A DNA stretch of 64,000 bases from Dryocosmus kuriphilus (taxonomy: Eukaryota > Arthropoda > Insecta > Hymenoptera > Cynipidae), in NCBI GenBank assembly GCA_038277395.1, contig CM076190.1:238383177-238447176 (forward strand), written 5' to 3'. Every line of letters begins with the position of its first letter. The first letter of the stretch is position 1. The notes beneath the pieces were generated by a model, which was not told where the DNA came from, ran no database searches, and worked only from the letters and a program-made list of their open reading frames with translations. Positions 21,745 through 32,059 of this stretch are shown piece by piece. Both the position numbers and the translations under genes were made by a program.

Positions 21745-22985
21745 AGTAATTTACATTTATCACCACATGATTTTTCAAACTTTCAAATGAAAAACTACGA
21801 CGATCTGGTCACAAAATAGCCTTGGACCGGTTGAAGGAGCCCTCTACATCAACCGATGTAATAGGCACGTCGGAGAAGGACGATATTTCAGAAGAAGTGA
21901 GTTCGACCCCCATTTGACTTGTAACATCTTTTCCGCTAAAGATGTTTGGGATCAAAGGAAGATCGTTCCATTCAAGATTTTTTTGACAACGTCTCGTATT
22001 TTTATCTTGATTTTGTTCCTACCATCTCCCTGTCTCCTTTCAACTTATGGACTGCAGCTTGAACGTTGCTAATGCTGCCTACCAATGATTCATTTTGTGA
22101 TTCCAGCTTAGTTATAGATTGTCCTAAAAAACTGCAGCTGTTCGAGATGAATGATAAATCATTTTTCAAAGAGCATTTCTCCATCAGCTCTTCGGCAGGT
22201 GAAATAGCTGATGCAGAATTTTTATGCATACGCGAAATGACATATTTTATTTTCCCAAAGTCCCTGCTCTACTAGTCAGCTGCCTTTAACCAAGTGCCGC
22301 ATTTGTTAACACTGATTTTGGAGGTAAATATGACTCAGGATATGTCTCCTTCAACAACAATATACTGCTTGGAGCTTTTAGAAAAATCTTTGCCTCTATT
22401 GAAATCAATAAATCGACATCTGTAAATCCCATTCTTTTCATTTCAGACACAAGATGCAAGGCGTGGGCGCTACAGGTAAAGTGAATCAGTTTTGGAAAAA
22501 ACACTTTAAGCACCTTTCCTGCTTTTACCATTTATGGAGCTGCATCGGCCTATAACAACAAGATTTTCCATGCTGTACGCCATTTGGCCATAGAAGGTTA
22601 ATAGATTTGTTGATGAATCGGGCTATGGTTCCTTGTTTGCACTTTTCCAATACCTGACAATCCACAGAATGGTTTGGAAAATGAATCGCGGCATAATTTT
22701 GCTGACGATTACGCTTGCAGTTTACCGACCTTCAACGTCCTTAGTCTCGTCTATTGACTCTCAAATTGGTCCACGTAGAATATAATTTCATATTTTAGCA
22801 ACAGTTTCGGCGTAGATGTCAGGCAAATAGTATTTCCTTAGTTTGGTCTCGTTAGGCAGTTTCTTTCCAGTACACTTTTCCAAAAACTCATTGAAATTAT
22901 TTTGGCTCATTTTATGAAGGGGAATATCAGCCTTAACCAAAGAAGAGCATAAGTCCATGTAGAACTGAGACTTACCAGTTGCACT
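21745..22985 (-). pseudogene. hAT-superfamily transposase relic
   Basis: On the minus strand: FYMDLCSSLVKADIPLHKMS (22980), FLEKCTGKKLPNETKLRKYY, then SIDETKDVEGR with the acidic core, KAGKVLKVFFPKLIHFTCSAHALHLVSEM (about 22525-22440), FLKAPSSILLLKETYPE, and finally the C-terminal dimerisation motif SVDVEGSFNRSK with PDRRSFSFESL (about 21840-21760). This order is that of hAT transposases. Many stops and frame changes break it. TIRs and 8-bp duplication were not located. The protein would cut and paste the element as a dimer; this copy is inactive. Confidence 0.8.
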
Positions 22986-23289
22986 TATTGATATTGGTGC
23001 TACTGTTATGTAACTCTGTTGCCAGTTATGTTTTTTTCATTGTTTTCCTTGTGTGAGATTGTGGCTACCTGGTGGGTGTTTTGGGAACAGAATAAAATAT
23101 TTTCATCACCTGTGAATGTTTCTTTGGGCAATTCTTGGAGATACTTTGCTATACGAGCTTTGGCGGAAATTGCAGTTTTAGTCATTTTGACACGTACTAT
23201 TTATAACACGTTGATACTTTACTGGGGTTACCTGGGTTACACACTTACCAATGACCTACTAGAAACAATAGTCAGAAATAAACAATCAA
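22986..23289. other. No gene seen
   Basis: An open frame at 23019-23537 runs into the neighbouring SINE and has no family features, so I do not consider it a gene. Confidence 0.5.
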
Positions 23290-23540
23290 GAATCTGGACC
23301 AGTGACTCGTCGAGATCAGCACTATCATCCCGCTCCGGAAAGTTAAGCACAGTTGAGCGCTGCTACAACTCGGGTGGTTATCGGAGAATCATATCTCTCC
23401 TCGTATCCTCAGACGTCTATAACAGAGTTCACTTGTGTATCAGCCACACTGTTGAGTTCACACAAGTGGACCCTGGACGAAACTCCAGTAGCCAGCACAG
23501 GCTACCCAAACAGCTTTTGGAGTCTCCCAAACTTTAAGTG
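23290..23540 (+). mobile_element. 5S-rRNA-derived SINE, copy 1 (oldest)
   Basis: The 5S-like part reads GCTCCGGAAAGTTAAGCACA, then GTTGAGCGC...ACTCGGGTGGTTATCGGAGAA, matching the internal control region of 5S rRNA (AGTTAAGCA and GGATGGGTGAYCGG). It is followed by the same body as the copies at 36.4 and 37.1 kb, with a degenerate hammerhead-like region at 23412-23487 (CTGTTGA instead of CTGATGA). Confidence 0.7.
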
Positions 23541-23694
23541 TGAGCTGCGTGACGTGGACTTAGTAAAAATGAAGGCTTACCTTCTTTTGGCGACACAATT
23601 TTTTCACTCTTTGCTCAATTTTCAAGAAGCAGGATTTTTTATGTATACAACAAGTGTCGATGAAGATAAACATGTAGAAAAGTATTTATTTATG

Positions 23695-23830
23695 GTTTGA
23701 ATATGTAAATACGTATTTTGATGTGCTGAATCCAAATCTGAAGTCTTTTAAGCTGCGTGCCCCCCATATATTTTGCAAAAAACGCAAGAAATAGCTGAAA
23801 ATGACAAAAAGATCATATTAAAGAGGGTGA
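23695..23830 (+). repeat. Left inverted terminal unit of a candidate element
   Basis: The stretch with CGTATTTTGATGTGCTGAATC, CTGAAGTCTTTTAAGCTGC, TTTTGCAAAAAACGCA and AATAGCTGAAAATG is matched in inverted orientation by units at 32060-32780. The pair brackets the unknown-family gene at 24138-32030. The outer border is unknown. Confidence 0.55.
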
Positions 23831-24137
23831 GAAAATTGTAGAAAGATGTTTTAAAGATTGAATCACCGCATCCTTTCCATTGATGTTCCGATTAATTTAT
23901 TTTCTCCAATACATAACTCATCATGGCTTTCATAACTCTCGTGTGTCTTTGAAGTATATCACTGATTGCTTGGACCTGTACCCAGGGTACCTGTATGTGG
24001 TGGCTGTGGGCAATAGATCCATCTGGCAGAGCCCCTGGGTTAACGGCTTTCATGCCCTCACGACAGGCACAAGTAATAAGTGCTTTAGGATGCAGGCACT
24101 CGGAACCACAGTGTCGGCGTCTGGATAGTTTAAACCG

Positions 24138-24951
24138 ATGATATGGTCTGCACCGTCATTTCGAGAAAATTGCTGTTCCTGTATGACAAATATCACAGGT
24201 AATAACACGACTACGAAAGCTATGATTTCATATGCAAATGTTTCTTCAGTCGCAAGGCCAGAAAAGGTAGCAGTCGTGGATGATGCTGTGGATTCCGAAT
24301 TTATTGATAAGGACCATACTCGCGAGAAGAAAGAAACGGAAGTTGACGATGCATCCGAAGAGGAAAGTGAAAACGATACGGAGGATGATGAATACTTGAT
24401 GTCAGGTGAGAGAAAGGGTCCCTAAACTTTTAACCAAGAGGAGTTAAATGATCTCATACGAGATTTGCGATTGCACAAAGATGGAACTAAATATCTAGCA
24501 GCAGCACTGAAGAAGAAAAATTTCTTGGCAAAAGGAACTAAAGCATACTTTTATCGTCATATAGAAAAGGAGTTTCGGAAATTCTTCCCCAAAGATGAGG
24601 AGAATTCATTGGCATTCTACTCAGATGTAAAAGGGTTGATTGATATATTAAAACCGAATACTTATAAGGAAGAAGAGTGGAGACTCTTTATTGACTTTTC
24701 AAAACGAAGTCTTAAATCTGTACTATTCAATAACGGGAATAGATATGCACCTATTCCAATAGCTCACTCAACGAAGGTCAAAGAGACTTACGAGAATTTG
24801 CAGATAGTGTTGGAGAAAATAAAATACTCGGAACATCAATGGAAAGCATGCGGTGATCTAAAAATTGTAACCTTGACCCTGGGTTAAAAATCAGGTTTCA
24901 CAAAAAATCCTTACTTTTTATGTTTATGGGATAGCAGGGATAGGAAAAATC
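24138..24951 (+). pseudogene. Unknown repeat-associated gene, 5' half (split by MULE)
   Basis: The frame begins near 24138 with an acidic segment (EEESENDTEDDEYLMSGE). After a TAA at 24423 the same frame continues TFNQEELNDLIRDLRLHKDG, LKKKNFLAKGTKAYFYRHIE, EEWRLFIDFSKRSLKSVL, VLEKIKYSEHQWKACGDLK, a second TAA at 24885, then SGFTKNPYFLCLWDSRDR. I know this as a widely dispersed arthropod/cnidarian family (usually with KYPCFLCLWDSR) without an assigned activity. It ends exactly at the 9-bp target duplication of the MULE; the other half is at 31337-32030. Two nonsense codons show that it is dead. The FTKxPxFLCLW stretch contains a possible metal-binding Cys. Confidence 0.7.
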
Positions 24952-25254
24952 ACAAGCGTCTACGCCCTGACTGCTACTTTGCGGTCGGGTCTCGTATTGT
25001 GCGCGCGCACTGCCCACCTACCCGCGGGAAATTTTGAAATCAATGTTTCAATTAGCTTTGAATATAACAAACAAGTAATTTTTTTGTTTTTAATTAAGGA
25101 ACTTGAAAGTTTTTGGCTGGAAGGGTTTTTAAAAGAAACCAATTCACCATTTTATGTTACAATGTAATTTATTATTAAAAGAAATAAATTACGTGAATAT
25201 GTAATAAACTGCGTAACACGGTAACACGGTACAAATGTATATTAAAATTAAATA

Positions 25255-25700
25255 TTAAATTAATTGTGATGCATTTTGTATGGATCGTGATGCATCTTTT
25301 TGCAACAAAGTTACAGCAATGGAATTTTGCTCATCTTGACTTAGTTTTTCAAAACGACTGCTTTTCTTCGATGTAGCCTTTCGTGTGCTGAATAGTCTTC
25401 TTTGAGGTTGAATTTTCTTGTTAGCAGGTTGTTTCGTTTGCCTAGGTGCTGCTACCAATTCTTGACGAAGGGCCCTGATTGTTGGTTCAATGGGATTCAA
25501 AAGTTTCTCCACTGCTGCTATCTGCTTTTCATCTTGTACTTCGCTTTCTACTAAGCTTATGACTCTCCGTAGTTTTTCAATCAATTTTTTCTTTTTCTCT
25601 GATAACGGTTGCCTTTCTTCAGATTTACCGAGAAGCTCAAAAATTGATTGTGATTCTGTCACTCTTGAATTTTCAGCGATTTCTAGCTGATGATCGTCTC
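25255..25700 (-). CDS. Alternative last exon B of the MULE gene
   Basis: The acceptor TTCCTATTTAG (25701) is followed by an open frame to a stop at 25255: DDHQLEIAENSRVTESQSIF, then SEERQPLSEKKKKLIEKLRR, VISLVESEVQDEKQIAAVEK, then a basic region PANKKIQPQRRLFSTRKATS. It is charged, helical and Lys-rich, with a likely short coiled coil and a basic nuclear or DNA-binding tail (inference). The phase matches the donor at 27588. The 148-bp satellite lies in the intron between the two last exons. Confidence 0.5.
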
Positions 25701-25713
25701 CTAAATAGGAACA

Positions 25714-25747
<34 letters not shown>

Positions 25748-25832
25748 ATTAGTAACTTCAGTTAAGAAAAAAATAAAAAGATAAATAAAAATAAACGATT
25801 AAACAGCAAAAACTCCAAACACAAAGTAAGCT

Positions 25833-27330
25833 AATGGAGACACCTCAGCAACAAAATTTCAATAAGAAATAGAAATAAATAAAAATTTTAAAAATAGAAT
25901 AGAATAAAAAATAGAAAAAGCAAATAAAGTAAATAAAGTATTCGCCCATAAAAAGCCCGAAGATAAATAGATAAAAATAAGCGATTCAACAGCAAAAACT
26001 CCAAAGCACAAAGTAAGCTAATGAAGACACCTCAGCAACAAATGTCAATAGAAAAAAAATTAATAAAAATTTAGAAAAATAGAATAATAAATAGAAACTC
26101 CAACACGCAAAGTAACCTAAGGGAAACACATTAACAACAAATTTCAATAAGAAAGAAAAATAAATAATGGAGACACCTCAGCAGCAAATTTCAATAGGAA
26201 AAAAAATAAAATAAAAATTTAGAAAAATAAAATAATAAATGGAAACTCCAACATACAAAATAACCTAAGGGAAACACATCAATAAAAAATTTCAATAAGA
26301 AAGAAAAATAAATAATGGAGACACCTCAGCAGCAAATTTCAATAGGAAAAAAATAAAATAAAAATTTAGAAAAATAAAATAATAAATGGAAACTCCAACA
26401 CACAAAGTAACCTAAGGGAAACACATTAACAACAAATTTCAATAAGAAAGAAAAATAAATAATGGAGACACCTCAGCAGCAAATTTCAATAGGAAAAAAA
26501 ATAAAATAAAAATTTAGAAAAATAAAATAATAAATGGAAACTCCAAAACACAAAGTAACCTAAGGGAAACACATCAATAACAGATTCCAATAAAAAACAA
26601 AAATAAATGATGAATACACCTCAGGAACAAATTTTCAATAAGAAAAAAAATAAAACCAAAATTTAGAAAAATAAAATAATAAATGGAAACTCCAACACAC
26701 AAAGTAACCTAAGGGAAACACATCAATAACAGATTCCAATAAAAAACAAAGATAAATGATGAATACACCTCAGGAACAAATTTCAATAAGAAAAAAAATA
26801 AAACAAAAATTTAGAAAAATAAAATAATAAATGGAAACTTCAACACACAAAGTAACCTAAGGGAAACACATCAATAACAAATTTCAATAAAGAACAAAAA
26901 TAAGTGATGAAGACACCTCAGGAACAAATTTCAATAAGAAAAAAAATAAAATAAAAATTTAGAAAAATAGAATAATAAATGGAAACTCCAACACACAAAG
27001 TAACCTAAGGGAAACACATTAACAACAAATTTCAATAAGAAAGAAAAATAAATAATGGAGACACCTCAGCAGAAAATTTCAATAGGAAAAAAAATAAAAT
27101 AAAAATTTAGGAAAATAATATAATAAATGGAAACTCCAACACACAAAATAACCTAAGGGAAACACATCAATAACAAATTTCAATAAAAAACAAAAATAAA
27201 TGATGAAGACACCTCAGGAACAAATTTCAATAAGAAATAAAAGTAAATAAAAATTTTTAAAATAGAATATAATAAAAAATAGAAATAGCAAATAAATAAA
27301 AAATAAGCCATTCGCCCATAGAAAGCCCGA
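25833..27330. repeat. 148-bp tandem satellite inside a MULE intron
   Basis: Nine to ten units marked by ACACCTCAG, at about 26468, 26616, 26765, 26913, 27061 and 27209, give a spacing of 148 bp (one 149). Each unit has GACACCTCAGCAGCAAATTT, an A-rich stretch, GGAAACTCCAACACACAAAG and CCTAAGGGAAACACAT. The first spacing is 187 bp, and the outer units carry a CATTCGCCCATAG-type flank. An (ATT)n run is at 25718-25742. Confidence 0.9.
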
Positions 27331-27360
27331 AGCTCCAGAAAACCTAATTTAAATGAAACA

Positions 27361-27443
27361 CTAATAAATTTCGTATACTCCCCGTATTCTTTTCATCCAT
27401 TGCTTCTTTTCTGACAGAGGCTTCTTTTCTTCATGTGTTCGTA
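27361..27443 (-). CDS. Alternative last exon A of the MULE gene
   Basis: After acceptor TTATTTACAG (27444) the minus strand reads VRTHEEKKPLSEKKQWMKRI then RGVYEIY and a stop at 27361. It is homologous to the start of the exon at 25255-25700 (EERQPLSEKKKKLIEKLRRV) and has the same phase. Use of this exon gives a short C-terminus of about 27 residues. Confidence 0.5.
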
Positions 27444-27588
27444 CTGTAAATAATCAAAATAAAAACAAAAAATCGTAATAATAAACATGATAGTCATCTC
27501 CTAATTAATAAAATGTGTATTATTATATATAATTTAGTAAGTAATATGTCTTTAAGTAGAAGGAAGAAATAAAGATATAAATTCTCAC

Positions 27589-28258
27589 CATTATACTGCT
27601 GTTTTTCAGAACTTTTTTCTTCTGTACCTTTCATGTATGTGGCCAATATATGAATGTGTTTGCACATGTTCCAGCGAATTGCACTGTCTATGCAATCACA
27701 GGAATACTTGTGTATACAAGCTTCACAATCGGTGCAGTACAACTGACATTCACTGCAAGCAATTTTATTTTCATAAATTGTGTACATGTTGAAGGAGCCT
27801 GAGGTAGACGGAATTTGCCAAATGCGATTATCAGCTTCAGTGATTGGTACATTTTCCAAAGTTAGACTGGTGCGATGTCTTTTTCTAAGTTCCTGCAGCT
27901 TAGAGCATAATTTTCCCTTGTTTAATGTAATCATCCGGTCAAATAACTGATCCCTTACAAGCTTCATTAAATCTCCTAGAGCTTTGTCCAATCTTTGCAC
28001 ACCTTTACCATGCAAATATATGTATTTGATGGTCCTATGCAGCTTTTCAATGTGCATGTTTGTATTTAATCCAGTGTGTGTTCTGTAGCAATATGCCCAA
28101 CATTTCCGTTTGCCAAAGTACTGGTTTTGAAAGTACTCACCAAATTCTGTTGTGTCTGGGTCATCGCACAGTAAACTGATAAAATCATTGATCATACTTT
28201 CAAATGCATTACTATCAGTTTCCTGAAGTAATGTTCGCAACATTTTGTAGACAGTTTT
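27589..28258 (-). CDS. MULE transposase C-terminal exon with SWIM zinc finger
   Basis: The exon runs from acceptor TTTTCAG to donor AATG/GTGAGAA (27588). The product has KTVYKMLRTLLQETDSNAFE, YCYRTHTGLNTNMHIEKLHR with the region of the last catalytic acidic residue, TIKYIYLHGKGVQRLDKALG, and a SWIM-type finger: CIHKYSCDC...NMCKHIHIL (Cx-C-x(n)-C-x-H pattern). It is preceded by a Cys-rich ECQLYCTDCEAC. This exon is fully open over about 220 codons, unlike the frameshifted main exon. It ends in phase 1, which both candidate last exons accept. Confidence 0.75.
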
Positions 28259-28334
28259 CTGAAAAGATGAATACATAAGAGGATATAATATATATACTAC
28301 AAAAGCCTGCAATATTATATTATTCCAAGCTCAC

Positions 28335-28407
28335 TTGTTTATCAGTTGAATTTATACGGGGTAAATTCTTCCTCCAGGCTCTGTCCACATGCCAGGTACA
28401 AAATAAT
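28335..28407 (-). CDS. MULE small internal exon (CTWH motif)
   Basis: Too short to stand out alone. It lies between acceptor TTTTTTACAG (28408) and donor CAA/GTGAGC (28334), and reads LFCTWHVDRAWRKNLPRINS. CxWHV-RAWR is a conserved block of MULE transposases between the DDE Asp and Glu segments. The phases fit both neighbours: the upstream exon leaves two bases (CG) and this one completes an Arg, and the downstream exon starts in phase 0 with KTVYKML. Confidence 0.75.
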
Positions 28408-28546
28408 CTGTAAAAAATATATGTGAAATAATTTTGTAACTTTTTTTGTAATTATAAACATTTCCAACTAGATTATTTTGATATTAAGTTAAATAATTTA
28501 TATGAATTAAACTAATATTTAAAATATTTTTAAAAATGTGGCTTAC

Positions 28547-29597
28547 CGATATTCAGCTTCTGACATCGATTTCACCCAAGCATTATAGTACATGTCAGCC
28601 ATATCGGACATAAAAACCTTAGCCGAAATCGAGCCAACTTCTTTTTTAATGCAGCTAAAGAAGAAATTCATCGTAAGTTCGTCACTTCTATTAGATATAC
28701 AAAAAGCACATGAAAATCCCTGTCGTAATTCGTCTAATAACAGAAGGGTGTGCAATTCAAAATCATAGCCATTAACACCATGGGTCCCATCAATACAAAT
28801 ACAATCCCTGCAATATTTCGTTAATGCCATTTTTGACCAGCAGTCATGATGATAAGGACAAAATCTTCTTCTTCAAATTGTGGAAAGTCTTGCAAAAAAA
28901 TGCCTTGTGGTTTGTAAAATGATACACATGAACTTTTCATTTCTTCGACCCACGCGTCAACACTCATTGCATCATTTTTATGCCTCTGCACTGTTCAATG
29001 TAAATTGAAACAAGCTTCAATATTAAAAATGTCCTTTTTAGTTAGCAAATCGAATCTTTTTTGAGATGAATTTGTTCCTAGTCCACGTATATCATCAATA
29101 ATCGCATCAAAAGGAATTTTCATAGCAATTTTAATTGCTAACATTTGACGCTCTTCACTTGATAAAAATAGATGACACAAATCTATTGTATGGCCGACAT
29201 GAGTTTTTGTATAGACAACATTGTGTGGCTGCCATCATTTTTATCAATAGAAACTTTCATTCCAGCAGGACAATAACCGTTAATTTTCTTGGTTCCCTGA
29301 ATTTTGAGATGGCGCTTTCCAGTACTTCTCGATTTATAGAATCCTGAACAATGACGCACATAATTTAGTTTGCCCTTCTCCAAAATAAATGTTCATTTGA
29401 CTCTTTTTCAGTTGTAGCTAACCACACACAGAACTCATCTGATGAAGAAAATTTTAATTCTTCTTTCTGAAGATTAATACCGTGTTCCGTTTCAAAATGA
29501 CTATAAAAAGCGCATTTTAATTTACCCGTGAAGTCACAAATTGGGCATTTCTTGCCAAATTTTTCTCCTGAGATTTGTAAATTAGTTGGTGTGTCAT
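28547..29597 (-). pseudogene. MULE transposase main exon (zinc finger, FLYWCH-like, DDE start)
   Basis: The exon starts after an acceptor (TTTTTTAG) at 29598 and ends at donor CG/GTAAGC (28546). In order it shows a second finger, CPICDFTGKLKCAFYSHFET; then YVRHCSGFY and GTKKINGYCPAGMKVSID (FLYWCH-like); THVGHTIDLCHLFLSSEER; a spacer with MSVDAWVEEMKSS; and the catalytic start CICIDGTHGVNGYDFELHTL followed by CISNRSDELTMNFF and MSDMADMYYNAW. The first catalytic Asp is visible in IDGTHG; the second normally lies in the MSDD segment, here MSDM. Frame breaks at about 29375, 29232 and 28835 and one stop near 28996 must be bridged, so the copy is a pseudogene unless these are assembly errors in A/T runs. 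Confidence 0.75.
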
Positions 29598-29889
29598 CTA
29601 AAAAATTCAAGGAAATGATATGGCAACTTTCAAATATAAACCCTAATACTTATAATTATAAAGATATATTAATTATACATAATAAGTAATTGTCAAAAAG
29701 CCTGTCACTTTAAGTGCCAAGTGCTATATAAAATATATCTCAACAAAGTACGTGTATCAAAGCAAATTTTAGTAAAGTTTCAAAATTTTAGACGACTTCG
29801 TTTAGAAATTATAAATAAAGAAATATCCAAAATGTCTTTTAACCCACCAATACCAAACTACAAATTCTTTTTCAAAAAAATGTACTGCT

Positions 29890-30858
29890 CAGGTGTTTGA
29901 CACGTTACCAATCAAAAGTAACGCCTTACTGTTACTCCCTACAAATTTTTAACGCGTTACCATTACCGTTACTACTTAACATAAGTAACGCGTTACCGTT
30001 ACTGCAGAAGAGTAACGCGTTACCTTGGCGTTACTTAAAAAAAATTTTAATGCATCATTCTAAATTCCCAAAACGTTTAGAAAGCTTGTTTTTTGAATTG
30101 AAAATGTTTAAAATAATAATTTTATTTTTACTAACATGAAATAATAAGGAGGTTCCCTTTAAAAATCTGTAAACTCTTCTTCAGTTGATATTATTATGAT
30201 TTATAAGCCACTAGCTTCACAAAGAATTTTCATTACTTTTAATAAATGTATTTTTTTAAATTAAGTATTTTTGATATTTCTGATCTAATCCGCTTTTAGT
30301 CCCTTGAATTATTTGAATTCTAGATTTCCAAAGATTTCATGTGATTTCAAAGATTTCCAAGGATACAAGAAATGCTTAAAATTTCCTGAAATCTTTCACA
30401 ATTATGCAAAATCCCTAAAATCTCTTCGAAACTTTTGATATACTTAAAAATGTTTTGCAGTCTGTTGAAAATATTTAAATTTCTTAAAATTCTCTGAAAT
30501 CTTTTCAAATAACTTAAAATCTTTTTAATATCTTGAAATCCCGCACAATATTTCAAAAACCCGTAAGATTCATGGAAACCCTTGAAAATCTCGTAAAATT
30601 CCTTGAAATAGTTTTCTTATAATGATTTTTCTAGAATCGCGAAAAATTGATAAGAAACTGATAGAAAAATCATGCAATGCGTTTAATATGTAGTACAAAC
30701 ACCATTAAAGTTATTTTATAAAGTAACGTACGTACGTTACTTTACATTTGCGTTACCCAAAAATTGTAACGCGTTACCGTTACTTTTTTAAAAAAGTAAC
30801 GCGTTACCGTTACTGCAAAAAAGTAACTTTTCCAGTAACGCGTTACTGTCAAACACTG
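29890..30858. mobile_element. Non-autonomous hAT-type MITE in the MULE
   Basis: The ends are CAGGTGTTTGAC (left) and CAGTGTTTGACAGTAACGCG (right, inverted), with repeated GTAACGCGTTACCGTTACT blocks inside both ends; this is a known pattern of hAT elements. The interior is AT-rich and non-coding. TACTGCT lies near both flanks, offset by 3 bp on the right, so the 8-bp duplication is not clean. It lies in the intron between the MULE finger exon and the main exon. Confidence 0.7.
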
Positions 30859-30998
30859 CTATACTGCTTATAGTCATTAAAATTCGAAAACTATCAATAC
30901 ATTATAGGTTATGTTTCTTAACAGCGACGCGATATCACTTTCTACATAAATACTTTTAATTTTTGGCAGTTTATATTTAAAAGAATTTTTTTACTTAC

Positions 30999-31090
30999 TT
31001 TCTGGGTGATTTTTTAGATGCGCTCTTAGGTTTCTTCTGTCGCTGAAGTTCTTCGTGCAATGTTCACATTTAAAAGGGTACGATTAACCT
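30999..31090 (-). pseudogene. MULE exon with C2H2 zinc finger
   Basis: The minus strand reads YPFKCEHCTKNFSDRRNLRA then HLKNHPE, a C2H2 finger (C-x2-C-x12-H-x3-H), and ends at a consensus donor AAA/GTAAGT at 30998. The phase (1) matches the acceptor of the next exon at 29597. Just upstream (31090-31160) the frame would continue as a Cys-rich stretch with three stops, so the 5' part of the gene has decayed. DNA binding to the TIRs is the likely role. Confidence 0.6.
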
Positions 31091-31336
31091 CCACTATCTC
31101 ATTTAGTTTTTGTAGGTGGAACTTTTCAGCATTCTATGCATATAAAACTATCCATGCTTATAGATATATAAATTTAATTTTAATTGCATAAAAACCAAAA
31201 CGATCAAACAATTCGACTTGTACAAAACTCAAAACGATCAATACGAAAGATCGATACGAAACATGAACATGACACGAACACGAAACTTGCCGATCACACC
31301 CGACCGCAAAGTAGCAGTCGGGGCGTAGACGCTTGT

Positions 31337-32030
31337 GGAAAAATCACTATGTTCATAAAGTGTGGTCAACGAGAACGGAGTTTCATCCAGGGTCGAAGAA
31401 CATCATATACAGACCACTGCTTGAGCCTTCAAAAACTCTACTACCACCATTTCATATCAAGTTTGGTCTTCTAAAGCAGTTCTTTAAAGCTGTAGACAAA
31501 GACGGTGAATGTTTTCAATATATAGGAAAGAAGTTTCCAGTAAGTGACGCGAAATTGAAAGAAGATGTTTTTGATGGTCCTCAAATTCATACACCTTTTC
31601 GAGACGAAAATTTCATAACGAGGGTGAATGAAACTGAAAAAGTAGCATGGCAAAGTTTCAAGAATATCTCTCGGAACTTTTTAGGGAATGAGAAGGGTGT
31701 GAACTATGAAAATTTGCTTCAAGAGATGTTGAAAATTTTCAAACAGGTGCCTTAATGAATCTTAAATTGCACTTCCTACACTCTCACCTTGACTACTTTC
31801 CTCAAAATGTTGGAGACTACAGTGTAGAACAAGGAGAAAGATTCCATCAAGAAATAAGTGAAATAGAGAATCGATACCAAGGAAGATGGGATATCAACAT
31901 GATGCCAGACATCTGTTGAACACTAAAAAGAGAAACAAATCAGAATAGACAGAAGAGAAAGAGAAACCTGCTACATAGGTCATTCAAAGAGAAAAGAGTT
32001 CGCTACAAGGGAAGAAAAGTGTAAAAACAA
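31337..32030 (+). pseudogene. Unknown repeat-associated gene, 3' half
   Basis: This continues the 24138-24951 gene after the MULE: HYVHKVWSTRTEFHPGSKNI, PLLEPSKTLLPPFHIKFGLL, KQFFKAVDKDGECFQYIGKK, FDGPQIHTPFRD, SFKNISRNFLGNEKGVNYEN, and after a stop or frame change at 31753, LHFLHSHLDYFPQNVG, EQGERFHQEISEIENRYQGR and WDINMMPDIC. The HSHLDYFP...GERFHQ...RYQGRWD block is the most conserved end of this family; its acidic and His residues could be catalytic (inference). It ends near 32030 with a basic tail. The right inverted array follows at once. Confidence 0.7.
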
Positions 32031-32059
32031 CACCAAAGCAAGCCTACTTAGAGTCTTCG

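Larger units (their letters stand above)
24952..31336 (-). mobile_element. MULE (Mutator-like) DNA transposon, 6,385 bp
   Basis: A 9-bp duplication GGAAAAATC is at 24943-24951 and 31337-31345. The ends are inverted repeats of about 39 bp (24952-24990 and 31298-31336) starting ACAAGCGTCTACGCCC, with one mismatch seen. The interior, on the minus strand, encodes zinc fingers, an FLYWCH-like segment, an MULE transposase core and a SWIM zinc finger, spread over several exons. Removing the element restores a continuous frame in the host repeat gene (WDSRDRKN joined to HYVHKVWS). This is the best-defined element in the window. Confidence 0.92.

Noticed and set aside
23019..23700. 172- and 115-codon frames
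   Set aside because: Both run through the 5S-SINE; no domain and no splice context.
29879..30868. 8-bp target duplication of the hAT MITE
   Set aside because: TACTGCT occurs on both sides but is shifted by 3 bp on the right, so it is not a clean duplication.
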